The notes under the pieces: model-generated
What the model was told of the DNA's origin: nothing
The model's input: the letters and a program-made list of their open reading frames with translations, nothing else
The model's database searches: none
Made by a program: the position numbers and the translations under genes
Source: Anseranas semipalmata
Taxonomy: Eukaryota > Chordata > Aves > Anseriformes > Anseranatidae
NCBI GenBank assembly: GCA_013399115.1
Contig: VXAA01003403.1
Span: 64,138 to 128,137 of the forward strand
DNA length: 64,000 nt
Reading direction: 5' to 3'
Shown: one piece after another, positions 22,609-34,000 of the stretch
How positions within the stretch are numbered: the first letter of the stretch is position 1
Layout of the letters: every line of letters starts with the position of its first letter

Positions 22609-22614
22609 AATAAA
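22609..22614 (+). promoter_or_regulatory. AATAAA downstream of the candidate frame
   Basis: A polyadenylation hexamer 44 bases after the stop at 22565, followed from about 22628 by a T-rich downstream region. It fits a poly(A) site but can also occur by chance. Confidence 0.25.
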
Positions 22615-22649
22615 ACAAAACAACTTGTTCTCTTTTGTTATTTTCTGCC

Positions 22650-22669
22650 TTTTTTTTTTTTTTTTTTTT
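22650..22669 (+). repeat. Poly(T) tract, 20 bases
   Basis: Longest uninterrupted homopolymer in the window. Confidence 0.92.
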
Positions 22670-22847
22670 AAGCAACAAACGGTGAACAAGGCTCAAAAAG
22701 CCTTTCATGGCTTGTCTGGGCATCCTTACTGCAGGGGAGGTGATGCTTTCTCCTGGCTGCTAGCAGGTATTTACAGGGCAGTGGTCAGCTGGAAGCAAGT
22801 CCTTAGCCAAAATTCAGCACGCTGAAACTTTCCTGAGCAGAGTCATT

Positions 22848-23165
22848 TTTATTGCAACATAAAAGCTGAAAATTGCTTGGAAAACAAGCCCAACAGAAAA
22901 CAAAGGGATAGGTACATTTGAGGCAATGGTTAGGAATACAAATCAGTTACAAATGCTGAAAACGAAACACAAAAATAATTTCCTTGTGGTACAACTGTAC
23001 ATAGCAAACCAAGAGTATTCAGAGTAAAGAATCAATGTACCAGAAAACAACCTAAACAAAACATAGTGCCATATGGAAATTTACAGCCAAGGCACCTAAT
23101 CAATCTTACCTTTGTCCTCGTAGTGGGACTTGGCACTCCCTGTGCTTATGAATTATAAATGCAGC
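22848..23165 (-). other. Possible minus-strand 3' UTR-like segment
   Basis: On the minus strand there is an AATAAA at 22848-22853 preceded by several hundred bases rich in T and A (plus strand rich in A), and a strong donor-like AAAG|GTAAGA on the minus strand near 23110. This texture resembles a 3' UTR or non-coding terminal exon. No coding frame supports it, and the direction is inferred only from base bias and these short signals. Confidence 0.18.
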
Positions 23166-23535
23166 AATGTTTACTGCAGAACAATGCCTTTGGTCCAAGA
23201 AATGTTAAACTAGTTGTTAATCAAAACAGACTGTTCCTCCCGTTCTCTCTATCCTGTAAATACAACACTAAGCTAAGGCAGTTTTAACTACATATTTGGA
23301 GATGTTAATGTGTTATAAAAATCCAGAATAAAAAAAATCCCAAACTCTGCTGATAAAATGAATCCGTTAGGGGGTCTACGAGGTTTTCCACCCAGCAGTG
23401 TTGCACTATCATGCATGGCATCGGTGCATGAGGAGATGCTAAGCGAGTGTTAGCTTGCTATCTTTCTGTTCTTCCCTAAACCATTTTACTCTCTTTTCCC
23501 CCCAGTCCAAACACTCAGCCTGACTTCTACACCTT

Positions 23536-23573
23536 AAACAAAAACAAAACCAACAAAACAAAACAAAACAAAA
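23536..23573 (+). repeat. (AAAAC)n microsatellite
   Basis: Imperfect AAAAC/AAAC units, the last four nearly perfect. Confidence 0.9.
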
Positions 23574-26014
23574 TGGCTTTAAACTTCAGTCCATTTCCTT
23601 GCCTGGCTCACTGCACAGATAGCTCTGGGGACAGGCAGAACAAATAGGACTGCATGAGCTGTCACTGACACTGAAAGGAGCTGCTCTTCAAGTGACTTTG
23701 CCTGTGTGATGGCTCTTTTCAGCATCACAGCTAAAAGCAGCTGTTACAGGCTTTTATGGCTGTAAAATAATTGGAATTCCCCTGTTCCTTGGTGTTGCTT
23801 GTTGTGCCTTGCATTAAATCTCCAGGAGCAGATTGCATTGCATGGCTGCAGCCTTGCTGTAGGTCTACCTGAGGGTCGAACAGTCTACCTTGCTGCTCTT
23901 CCTCCTAATGAGTTACCAAATAAGCCCTGAGAGGCTGTAGGTGAGGAATATCTGGGGAAAATCCTCATTTAAACTCGAGACACCCCTAGTATTGCTAGAG
24001 CTCTTTAATGGTTGCTGTAAAGCTGAAGGCAGTCAGGACCCCTTCTCAGGAGAACATTTCATTTGTTTCTCAGTCCCTGTAGCTCCTGTCTCGGGAGCTG
24101 CCCTGAGCACCCAAATCCCCAGAGGCTCAGAGGGCAAAGCACCCTGTTTTCCTTACGGAGGATTTTCATTACGACACTCAAGAGGTAATAAAACGTCGAT
24201 CTGTTGCCACATGTTGGAGACAGGCAAGGTTGGTATAAGGTGCTTGCATAGGAAAGATAAAGATTTAGAAACCTGCATACATCTATGAGATGTAAAGAGG
24301 CAGAAGGACTTGAAATTGCTCTGTTCCTTTATGACAGTATTTGATTCACGTGGTGTATGGCAAATTTTCCACAGATGCATTGTATTGTAGTGGAACCTTA
24401 CCAAAATTTCTACTCTATGACTAAGCCCTTAAGTTCTCTTTAAATTTATAATTTCCTTCCTTAAAGCTCTTTACTACTTGCATCTGATCCTGGTAGGGAG
24501 GTATTTTAATACTTCTGTGTGCCTTGCGTGTTTGCTAAGCTTAAGGTTTTGAAGGTCCATGAACTACTGAAACTATTTCTTCTGGGATGCCTTTAGCTTA
24601 ATTGCCTTTAGCTTAATCTTTCATTGTGCAATATGGATATCATCACAAAAAGCAAGCTTATTGCTGTCTTGGACCTTGAAAAATGTGCTGAGCAATAACA
24701 AAAGTGACCTTTTTCTGCCCTTTCCCCATCCGTCAGGCTGCTGTACAAAAAAAATAAAACTAATAAAATAAAAAAAAAACAATTGCATTCTTCATTAGTA
24801 AGAGTTCTTGAACCACTGTTATCTTCTGAATAGACAGGAATAATGGAAATGACATCCTAGGTCTCAGAGCTGGAAGCAATACTGTTGATTCTGGCCAACA
24901 ACAGCCTTGACATTATTTTCTCCATCTCTGTCTTCCTTTGTCTAACTGCCATTTCCACTGGAGGAAAACAAAAACTAGGGTATTGTTCTCAAAGCACCTG
25001 ACAGCTAGTACTCAAAGGAAATTTTTATTGATAGTGATATTTAAAGAATAGCCTAATCTGTCATATCTCATAACTTTGCAATTACACATTAGAAATATAT
25101 AGATCCAAGCACTCAAAGGATGATAGGAGATGACTGCTTTTAAATTGCCAACTTACTGCTGTTGTCTGCAAATGCTAGTGCATTCAGCTATAACCAAGCA
25201 TGTATATAATCCAGCTTTTGCAAGATGTTGAACATTGGAACATCTATGATCTATTTCTATTAGGTCTTTCAAACTGCCTCACTGGAAACAAATGGGTTCT
25301 GAGTCATTTTCATTGAGGAATTAAATGCTATGTTGCTGTCTCTGTTAAAAATTAACAAGAGATTATCAGTACCCAGGCTCACACTTCTATTGTTCTGAAT
25401 CTATCTGTATTCATTATCTACATTACTGATAAAAGGCCCAGACGGTGAAATCAAACATTATGGGAATGCGAATGTTAAACATTGTTTCCATGTGTTTTGG
25501 CAGTAATGACTCAGAGCTGAAATGCTATCTGTAGATGTCTGCCTGCTTGTATGCTATAAACTGTGCCCTGCAATTCTGCTGTGTTAAATGTACTGCTCTC
25601 CGACCTCTCTGCTCCACAGAAGTGTTCAGCTCATGAACGTCAATGCTTCTGGGAAGCCTCTGGAGCTCCAGAAAGAAGGTGGCAGAAATGCAATGAGAAT
25701 GGAGTTGTTATTGCAGGGAGGGATGCTATGCACTACCGCATCCCTGTGTCACTGGGCTGTCGGGTAGCGAAGAGCACTGCCTGACACCCGGCGATGTCTT
25801 GCCATCCTGGTAAGAAGTGGCTCTGCAAGGGGGCTGATCTCTTTAGACACATTCAGCAAAACAAGCCATCACTGAAGACTTGTCCCCGATTTTTATTTTT
25901 CAAACTAGACACTTGCCCTTGAAGTATACTTATTAACAATGCCTTTTTTGATAGCTTGGTTGAATGGTTTCCTAAAGTTTTCCCTCAAAATAGTTGTTCT
26001 GGGACTACATAAAG
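23574..26014. other. No gene recognised
   Basis: AT-rich spacer. It contains a perfect 15-bp tandem duplication (24588-24617). A 115-codon frame at 23941-24288 has an acceptor-like cttgtttctcag-type site near 24073, but no recognisable domain. Confidence 0.5.
24588..24617 (+). repeat. Perfect 15-bp tandem duplication
   Basis: TGCCTTTAGCTTAAT occurs twice head to tail with no mismatch, so the duplication is probably recent. Confidence 0.92.
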
Positions 26015-26100
26015 CACAGAACTACAGAATGGCTGAGGTTGGAAGGGACCTATGGAGGTCACCTGGTCCAACCCCCTGCTCAAGCACCTGTACAAATCTT
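26015..26100 (-). mobile_element. CR1 LINE, 3' end fragment
   Basis: Reads, from left to right on the plus strand, as the reverse complement of a CR1 tail: 'cagaatggctgaggttgg', 'aagggacctatggaggtca', 'ctggtccaaccccctgctc'. The 8-bp tail itself is reduced to 'acagaactacagaatgg'. Short and 5' truncated. Confidence 0.87.
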
Positions 26101-26706
26101 TTTGAACTAGTCTTTCCTATTGTACTTGAATACCTCCTTTTCGAGCTTAAATATTCTCATTTTAAGTGTCAAAGTGCACTGAGAGTCTTTGTTCAACAGA
26201 CTGTATCCTGAGCATAATTGCAATACGATTTAGCTCTCATCATCTTGCTATGACCCACTTTCGGAGCACATGCCTCCACTGCATTCAGAGCCATGCACGT
26301 AATGCAAATGCACTGGACTGACCTTGAACAGAAGTGCTGAAGTGCTAAGAATAGCATAGATGCCTGCAATCACCCAGCGATGGTAGCAGTTGGCCCAAGC
26401 CAAATTGCTTTGATCTGTAAGTGGGATTTGCAGCACCTACTGAGTGGCCACAGTGGAATCAGGCAGGGAAGAGTTTTCTCACTCCTTGAAGGAGAGAAAT
26501 AACTTTCTGATGTACCTGTACCAACATAAGATGCTCATCAACACAGGGCCTCCTCTCACCTGTGATGTGGGAGGTAGGGCTCAATGTCTTGCTTCTGACT
26601 CAAACACAGTTGAATCGTGACTGTTGTTCCAAGTTGAGTGTTCAACCACTTTGATCCGGCTGCTCTGAGGCAGTTTCAACTGTAAATTTTCTTCTTGCCA
26701 CACTCC

Positions 26707-26723
26707 TTTTTTTTTTTTTTTTT
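26707..26723 (+). repeat. Poly(T) tract, 17 bases
   Basis: Uninterrupted T run. Confidence 0.9.
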
Positions 26724-27107
26724 CCTGAGGAAAAGTTTTTGGTTTTGACAAATCAGCACTCTTTCACAAGAGATTTCTCCTCAAACATTGCTGAAGCTGA
26801 GCACTTTCTAGCACTGTCAGTCTATGTGGAAATGCAGTGTCAGGGTGTCACTGGTTTCTACAGCATCAGGATGGGACATCCCAGAGCTGGGTTCTGCCAC
26901 TTCTGGCAAGTCATTTCAGGGCAAGTTAAACAAAATATAGAAAGTGTTGCCTAATCCCTGCGTAAGGCCTCTGATTGCAGTATCTTGGTCTTACACTTTC
27001 AGATTCCAGTCTGTAGAATGAGATTTCCCATCATCACTGCATTGATGTCAAGAAATCAGATGCTATGGTGTGAGGTAAAGGCAAAAAGGTAGCTGGTAGG
27101 TAGGTAA

Positions 27108-27125
27108 ATATACCTATAGGTATAT
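27108..27125. repeat. Perfect 18-bp palindrome after GGTA repeats
   Basis: ATATACCTATAGGTATAT is identical to its reverse complement. It lies directly after four GGTA-type units (27088-27106). Probably derived from the tetranucleotide repeat by slippage and inversion. Confidence 0.85.
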
Positions 27126-27618
27126 AGGGTACACAAACATGGTAAATAAAATCAGGACAAGAGGAACCTGATAAGTATTCTTCAGATTGTGGCTGCCTGA
27201 GAAGATGCTTCAGCTCTAACCCTGGGTTTGTATTTCATCTAGGAAGTAATTTTACAGGGAAGACTTACAACTACGTGTACAGAATCTGATACTTTTGAAT
27301 AGCCATTCTAGATCTATATTCACTGATGGCTCATGGAAGGAAATAGAGAGCCCTGATTGATACGGTGTTGGAAAACTATAACAACAAAAAACAAACAGCA
27401 GGTTCAACCTTTACACCAGTCCCCAGTAAATCATAGTGGAAATACGACTGTGCACACAGGCAAATATCCCTGAAACCTTTACAACTCCTTGCTTAGGAGA
27501 CCAAGGTGCTTTGGACACACAAGGGCAAGGCCCACCGCTTACTGGTGGTATCTGATGAGTAGAGGAGACCCTTGTTGCAAGGTTGCTCCTTAGTGAGAGA
27601 TTCTTGTTTTCCAGCTCT

Positions 27619-27915
27619 GATCAGAACAGAATATTTGCCTTACTAGGTTAGACCTGAAGTCCATCTGGTTCACTGTCCCATCTTCACTGAAGTCTATCAG
27701 CAGATACCTAGGAGAGAATGTAAGAACAGGGCGAAAATAAAGGATACTTCTCACCAATAACCTTCTGGGTATTTCCCAGTCAGACACTTCCTGAGAGGGA
27801 AGGTCTTATGTATTACATGTATAATAAACTTTTAAAAAATAAATACATATTTCCTAACCATCGATGGACTTCTTTTCCAAGAGTTTATCCAGCTGTTTTC
27901 AGAAAGAAAAAAAAT
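27619..27915 (-). mobile_element. Ancient CR1/L3-like LINE 3' UTR remnant
   Basis: Read on the plus strand, the blocks 'aggttagacctgaagtccat-ctggttcactgtcc', 'tcagcagatacctaggag', 'gtaagaacagggcgaaa' and, after a diverged middle, 'ccatcgatggacttctttt-cc-agtttatccagctg' follow in order a well-known amniote repeat that is abundant in turtles and crocodilians, the 3' UTR of old CR1-clade elements in reverse orientation. The order and spacing of blocks support one continuous old insertion. Left and right limits are approximate. Confidence 0.6.
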
Positions 27916-30149
27916 ACAACAGAGCTTGATCAACAGCCCACTTTCAGATTTTCGTACTGAAAGAATCTGCTAAAAGTACTTGTGCTCTTCTGGAAGAGTA
28001 ACTGAACTTCTAGGAGGAGAAAAGTTTAAAAGAAGTAAAAAATATTTCCACAGAGGTGGACAAAAGAACCAGGGGCATTGTGTGAGTTTTCTTATTACTG
28101 TTGTTTAGGTTTTGGGAAAGAAGGGATCTGCTCTCTTTGAGCACTTAAGAGAACTGTATCAGTGCACATCTGTTGCGACTTAATGCTCTATTATTTAGTG
28201 ATTATTGGAACACAGAAAGTGAGCTTCCCATCCCTTCTCTTCTCACTGCTGGATTTCTGTCCATCTGCATAATTACTTTAGTATAAGTCTTAGGGTACAA
28301 TGCTTTGTCCCAAGTTGGTCCTTTCTACAGGTTTCTCTTATAATTTCTTATTCCCTGTTGGCTCTTTTTGTTCATATCCTTACAGTATTCTCATTGTTAT
28401 TCATTTTCTTCTGTGCATTAAAATAGATTCTCAGTTACCATGGTGGGGAGTGATATATAGACCCAACTGAAAGGTAATGAGGTTTTACTTCCTTTAACGT
28501 TTCAGTGCATATTATCTTTTCTTAAAATATTTTTTAACCAGTGAGTCTAATTTCATAACATCCTCATTGTTATTATAAAGCTGCCACCATAAACTCCTAG
28601 GCTTGTAATCATCTCAGCAGTTGTTTTGCATTTTATTGGTGCTGTTAGCTCCCATCGATTCCCCAGAGCTTCCAGTCAAAGGTCCCATGTAAATGCAGTG
28701 GAAATTAGAAGTAAAACAAATCCTTTGCATACTTAATAAAGATTTTATAGGAAATCTAAAAATAAAAAGACTTGTATTAATAGTGGCACTGTCTATTGTT
28801 TGTCCAATGCTTTCCATGATGAGCTCCTGTTCTCTGTTGCTTATAACTTTGCCAAAGTTATAAAAAGTTGTAACAATTGGGAATGAGAATTTCCCTGCTG
28901 GGCATCTGTTCATGTAGCTGAAATTTAAGTGCATAAATAAAACAGTTCAGTCACTTCCAAGAATGTGGCTAGGAAAAATGTATTGTTTTGACGGTGTTAA
29001 TTTCTGTCTTTCATTTGGGAACTCTAGTTGGCCCCTGTGCTTTATAGGAGGAAGATGAAACTTAACAATAGACGACTCTTGTGTACTTTGTATCTCCAGA
29101 ATAAATGAACCCAAATATGGCCAAGTTATAGACCTTTCAGGGGAAAAGAATGCAGTTAGCACATGCTCTGTAGATGTCTGCTGCAGCTGTGAGCTAAATA
29201 CCTTGGGGAGCCTATCTGCGTGGACACAACTTATTCTGAACTGTGCAATTGCAGCTCCAGGCTACCACGGCCTCTGATCCTGTCTTCCCTGGCCTCTCCA
29301 TGCCCCTCTTTTTCTGGGCTTTGGTAGCGAGGAGGGAGAAGTATAAGAAAGATAGGAGATTGTGCTTGGAGACATGTGGGAGCCATTTGGGACAAGAACA
29401 GGGGAAGGGGAGCATGGGAGAAATGAGGGTTTGGAGCTGGGTGAGAAAATGTAGGAAGCTGGGACTGGACAAAGAGCTAAGAGTGGGAAGAGATGAGGCT
29501 GGACGGGATGTCTGGGAGCAGAAGAGGTCAAATTTGAGGGCTGGGGAGGAAAACGTGTGGCTGCTCACATGGACCAAGAGAAATCCAAGAGAGCTGGCCA
29601 TAGACTTTGTATAGTCCGCAAATAGTTTTGACTCTTGGTGCTGAAGGGTACCTGCCCTCTCCAGGACCACAGGGCCACTGAGAAGACAGCCATCTGCCAA
29701 ACACTTCCGACATCCTACAGACCTCTGTCATGTGGTGAGTCCATCAGTTCCAACTTGGTTCTGACCCTTGCCTGGGAAAGCAAAATCACGGGCAGGAAAG
29801 CAGGATGCCCAAGGTTTTTAGAAAAGGAAAAGTAGAGAAACAATTTCTCTGCTTCCTACTGCCTCCCCCCCATAGCATTATTTTAGAAGAACACTGTTTT
29901 GTGCTGCAAAATCCAAAGGTAGGAACTTCTGGAGTTAATGTCACCTGTGTGACTTTCATTTAGCTGTTGGCTCAGGTGTGATATTATAGTCTCTGTTTAT
30001 AAAACAGAATTAATGGCTACACTGGAAAGCTTTGGTTGCAGGAGGGCCAATGGCTGTGATCTGATGACATTCAGTATGGGCAAGCACTGCACACCGGCCA
30101 CCAATAGTACATGTATTGGTTATCCTGAAAATTAATTTCCTGAAACAGG
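27916..30149. other. No gene recognised
   Basis: AT-rich spacer to about 29.2 kb, then a purine-rich tract (29320-29560) described separately. Frames on both strands across that tract (123 and 162 codons) are explained by its skewed composition. Confidence 0.5.
29320..29560 (+). repeat. Purine-rich tract, possibly a decayed minisatellite
   Basis: About 240 bases in which the plus strand is dominated by G and A, with recurring 'gggag', 'gctggga', 'gaggctgg' words at irregular spacing. Strong strand asymmetry and repeated words suggest an old minisatellite, but no clean unit can be defined by eye. Confidence 0.4.
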
Positions 30150-31015
30150 GGTAGATTAAAAGAAAAGTGAATGGGAGGTAAAATGTAAGTAGAAAAATGA
30201 AAATAAATCTGTGAGTGTATTTCAGAGAATTTTATTCAGATGGAAAAAGTCCAATTTCCCCCTTACTCAGGGAGGGACTGTTTGACTAAATATTGATCCT
30301 GATCCGGTGGCAGAAGGAAATCAGCTGTTGGAAAGACATCATTTCTATATGAGCAATAAAGGGGAAAGAGCAATTCATACACGTGGGAAATTATTAAGTG
30401 TTGAAAATGGGTCAGTAAAGATTTCAGAAAAAAAAAAACTGCAGATGATAGCTAAGGATAATATGAAAGCATTCAATTATTAGGAGCAATGACAATGTTT
30501 CAGTCCCATCACTAGAAACAGCAGGCAAAACTGGCATCAGTGATGCAGAACAGGCAGAAATATTTAAATATTTAAATATATACATATATTCAGAATGGAG
30601 CAGCATTTGCATTTGCATAATAGGAGAACACTATAGAAATTTCAACACATTCACAATTAAAGATGTTAAGAAAACACCTTGGCATTGGAAATAAATTCTA
30701 TAAGACTGGAAGAATATGGAAGATGTGCGAGTACTGGGATGCGACAATCCACTAATTATAGGCTTGTTAGCCCATCATCAGTTGTAAGCAAAATGACAGA
30801 AAAATGCCATGGAGCTTCAAAGGAACTGACATCTACAAATATAATTATTACCCATCAGTACAGATTAATGAAAATGAATTCTTGTAAAGCAAGCCTGATT
30901 CCACTCTTGAGGAATTTATATATATGGCTTATAAAAGTGTTGCAATATATTTAGATTTGTTAAGACTTTTGACTTAATACTACATGGTGTTCTCTTAAAA
31001 ACATGAGCACCAGCC
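30150..31015 (+). mobile_element. Ancient CR1-clade LINE fragment with reverse-transcriptase remnants
   Basis: From about 30745 the plus strand translates as 'NYRLVSPSSVVSKMTEK', then 'HQYRLMKMNSCKASLI', and after frame changes 'VAIYLDLL' and 'KTFDLILHGVLLKN'. These correspond in order to conserved blocks 'NYRPVSL-S---K-ME', 'NQHGF---SC-TNL' and the catalytic-region 'YLDFSKAFD---H--L' of CR1-type reverse transcriptase. At least one frameshift and stops are present. Upstream bases (30150-30700) resemble the linker of the same kind of element. The copy is old and inactive; limits are approximate. Confidence 0.62.
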
Positions 31016-34000
31016 AATCTGCAGAGTTTTTATTGCCGTGGAGTTGCAAATGTGAGGCACACCTGGTAATTAGCCTTTAAATATATATTTGTCTTGCAAT
31101 CAATCTCACTCACTTATCTGGTTACATTTCTGTGGCCTGACCAAAGTCAGTGTGTAATTTGGAGATACTGTATATGAAACATGCAGTGTTGATGTCAATA
31201 AGTGCCTAACATATGTAAATAAGTCCAACACAGCTCGGGAAAAACATTTTGTAAGTTTTCTGTGCGTTTTTCCTCCTTTCTGAACCCCAGTTTTAACAAA
31301 CTGCAGTGCCTGAAGGCAGGCATACTCTTGGTGTAACCATCCACATACATCCCAAGGATGTCACAGGGGGGTGTAGAAGTTTGCCCCATGCAAGCCGAGC
31401 CCACCCAGGTGCTGGACCAAAAGCCCCCGTGCCCCAGCGCTAACAGACAGTGCATGCTGAGAGAGGTCTGGAACCACGTAATGTCACGTAAGATGACACC
31501 TGGACCATCGTAGGTGGTCAACATTCCTCTGGTCTCCACTGCCTATCCACTCCAGGAAGGTGCACTCCCAGAGCCGTGGTCCTCTGGCCCAAGGGCAGAA
31601 TGAAAGCTTTGAAAGCAAACAGCAGCCAGCAACTTTCTAAAGTGCTGGGAAGGATTGAGAAGACCCCAAGTGGAAGAGAGGGCTTCCTTGCCTCCTCATT
31701 GCTGGCACAAAGGCAGGAAAACCCTGGAGATGTGTGGTCACGCACGTGAGCCGTGTGCTCCCCACTCAGATGCCGGGAGCCATCCTAAAGACAGCAGGAG
31801 GTAACCCAGCACCTCACCAGCCTACATGTGTCATCTGCACATGTTCCAGGATTGAAGAGCTAAAACATTGTGTAATGACTTTTAAAAATAAGAATGAGAA
31901 CACAGCTACACAAGCTGTTACAGAAAGCAGCAGCAGGCAGAACTCTGGTATCCTCGTCGTGCTAGGAAAACCTGGCTCTGGTGCAGTAGGACTTACTGGC
32001 CTGAAGGACAACTAAGTGGCCATAGATGAAAGGTGGGAGTAGCTTGCTGTTGGTCTGTATTATATATAAACAAAGAAAGGTGATTTATGACTTCAAAACA
32101 AAACTTCTGAAATGGTTTATGAAACCATGCCTCATTAATATTGGCCTTAATTAAAGAGCAGGGAATCTCTTCAGAGCAGAAGGTATTTGCATTACAGTTG
32201 TAATCACTCTAACAATTTCCCAGCTTAATGTGTTGGAAAAATCAATTGCTTCTTTGCAAGCATGGAGGATGCAGGATGTTTGGAAAAAAAAAAATCAGTT
32301 AAGCATTGATTACAATCTCTAATTTCTATTTCCATTTTTTCTATTAAAATAACCTCTATCTCCTCCTACCTGTCATACAAGACCTTGAATGCCTTCCCTG
32401 ACCAACATGTTGTTTCTTAGTTCTTATTTTCTTCAGAGTACTAAGAACATTTGATTCATTTTGTCTGCTGGCTGTTTTCATCCTTCCTAAACAGCTCTAT
32501 GGACTCTGTGAAAAAGAGAGATAACACACCCTTCCCATCTATATGCCCAGATGAATTCAGGGAATGGTAGCAAGATCCCTGAAGGCTTTTTCTCAGGGAT
32601 TTCTGCTGTTTCTCTTTCATTTTTCAGAACAACCGAGGACTAGCAATCTGCATTACTGCTTGGGTGTTTTAGTAATAACAGTGTTTTCAGGGCTATAGGC
32701 AACACATGGTAAAAACATCCCTATTCTAACTGCTACATGTAATGCAGGCAGTACAGGCTGCTTTGTGTTTTACATATTAACAGAGATGTACAGATCACAG
32801 ACTGGGGGATGGGTGGAAAATTGCTTTTCCTTCCCCTTCTCTCCACGTACACTTCACTAAGCTATGCTGTTTCAGTGTTCAGCTCCTATTGTTAAAAATA
32901 GAGTGTAAGACATGAACTCGAAGAAAGCACTTGAAGACACAAGGCAAGGTAGATGGCTCAAACAAAACTGGGGGGCAACAGAAAAGGACATTTGGGTGGG
33001 GGTGTCCTTAAACAGATGAACACTGAGAATATAATGCCCTTATGCATGGATTCTGCGTAGAGGTGAGCACCCTCCAGCCCCACCAGCTTCTGCAGCAAGG
33101 CAGGACACGCGGCACCTCCTGGCAGCCAACCTGTGGCAAAGAATTGGTCAGAACACCACGCGTCATGGACATCTTACGGCCTCCATCACATGCAGGATAT
33201 GAAGCTCTGCAGCTCACTGAATCACCTCTTTTTTTTTTTTTTTGCCATGGCAAAGAGCAGGCTGTAACTCCATCTGCCAGCAAGGGGAAGCTCTCCTGCT
33301 GGGTATGTGTTGCCCAGTCCTACAGTGTTTATCTGGAGAAAGAGGAGAAGATAAAGGAAGAAGTGCTGCCTGCCCAGCAGGAGCCTGGATTTACCCCATG
33401 TAAACAAATTTTGAGCTGTCTTTTGCAGTCTGCCTTACTAGAAACACAGCATACTCTTTCCTCCCAAGAGGAATCTAGCATTTCCATTGTGCTCCTTGAT
33501 ATTTTGCCTCTTCACTGTATGCACTCAGTCACCAAAGTGTGTATGAAAAATGATTCAGTACCCATAATGCAAGAGATTCTGGTCAGTAGCTGCCTTTTTT
33601 GCACAGCATAGTGCAATGAGGTCTTCATTTGATGGGGATTTCCAGCTTTTCTATTCCTTTAATAAAAGTACGAGCAACTTGCCCTAAACAACAATCAGTT
33701 GCTTTGGTTGTCACAAGCATCTTCTCTGGCAAAGACTGAGACGGTGTCATGTTAGCAGGGTTTATCTGAGCACTGGCCCTGTGAGTGGCTCCCACCCAGC
33801 TCCAGACATGCCTGATCAGTTGCACCTAACAGATGAGGTTTTGGAGCAGTGGAAACTTCACAGCCCCATATTGTGACTGCAAGACCCAGACCTTGCTGGA
33901 AGGCAGCAGGAGTCTGCTGCACAAGGATCCTGCTCAACGCCCAGATGCTGCAAGCTGGCGATGAGCTGCTGGCAAGTGCCTTCTGCTGCATGTGGAGCAG

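Larger units (their letters stand above)
26101..27618. other. No gene recognised
   Basis: Ordinary spacer. It contains a T17 run and an 18-bp perfect palindrome (both listed). A weak resemblance to the middle of a plus-strand MIR near 26880-26940 was not strong enough to annotate. Confidence 0.5.

Noticed and set aside
26870..26945. Weak MIR-like words on the plus strand
   Set aside because: Only a few short words (ctgccactt, ggcaagtt) match; not distinguishable from chance.
33042..33611. 189-codon plus-strand open frame
   Set aside because: Crosses a T15 tract (a Phe run) and shows no family features.
33900..33925. GCAGCAG...CTGCTGC small inverted repeat
   Set aside because: Seven-base arms in CAG/CTG-rich sequence are common by chance.
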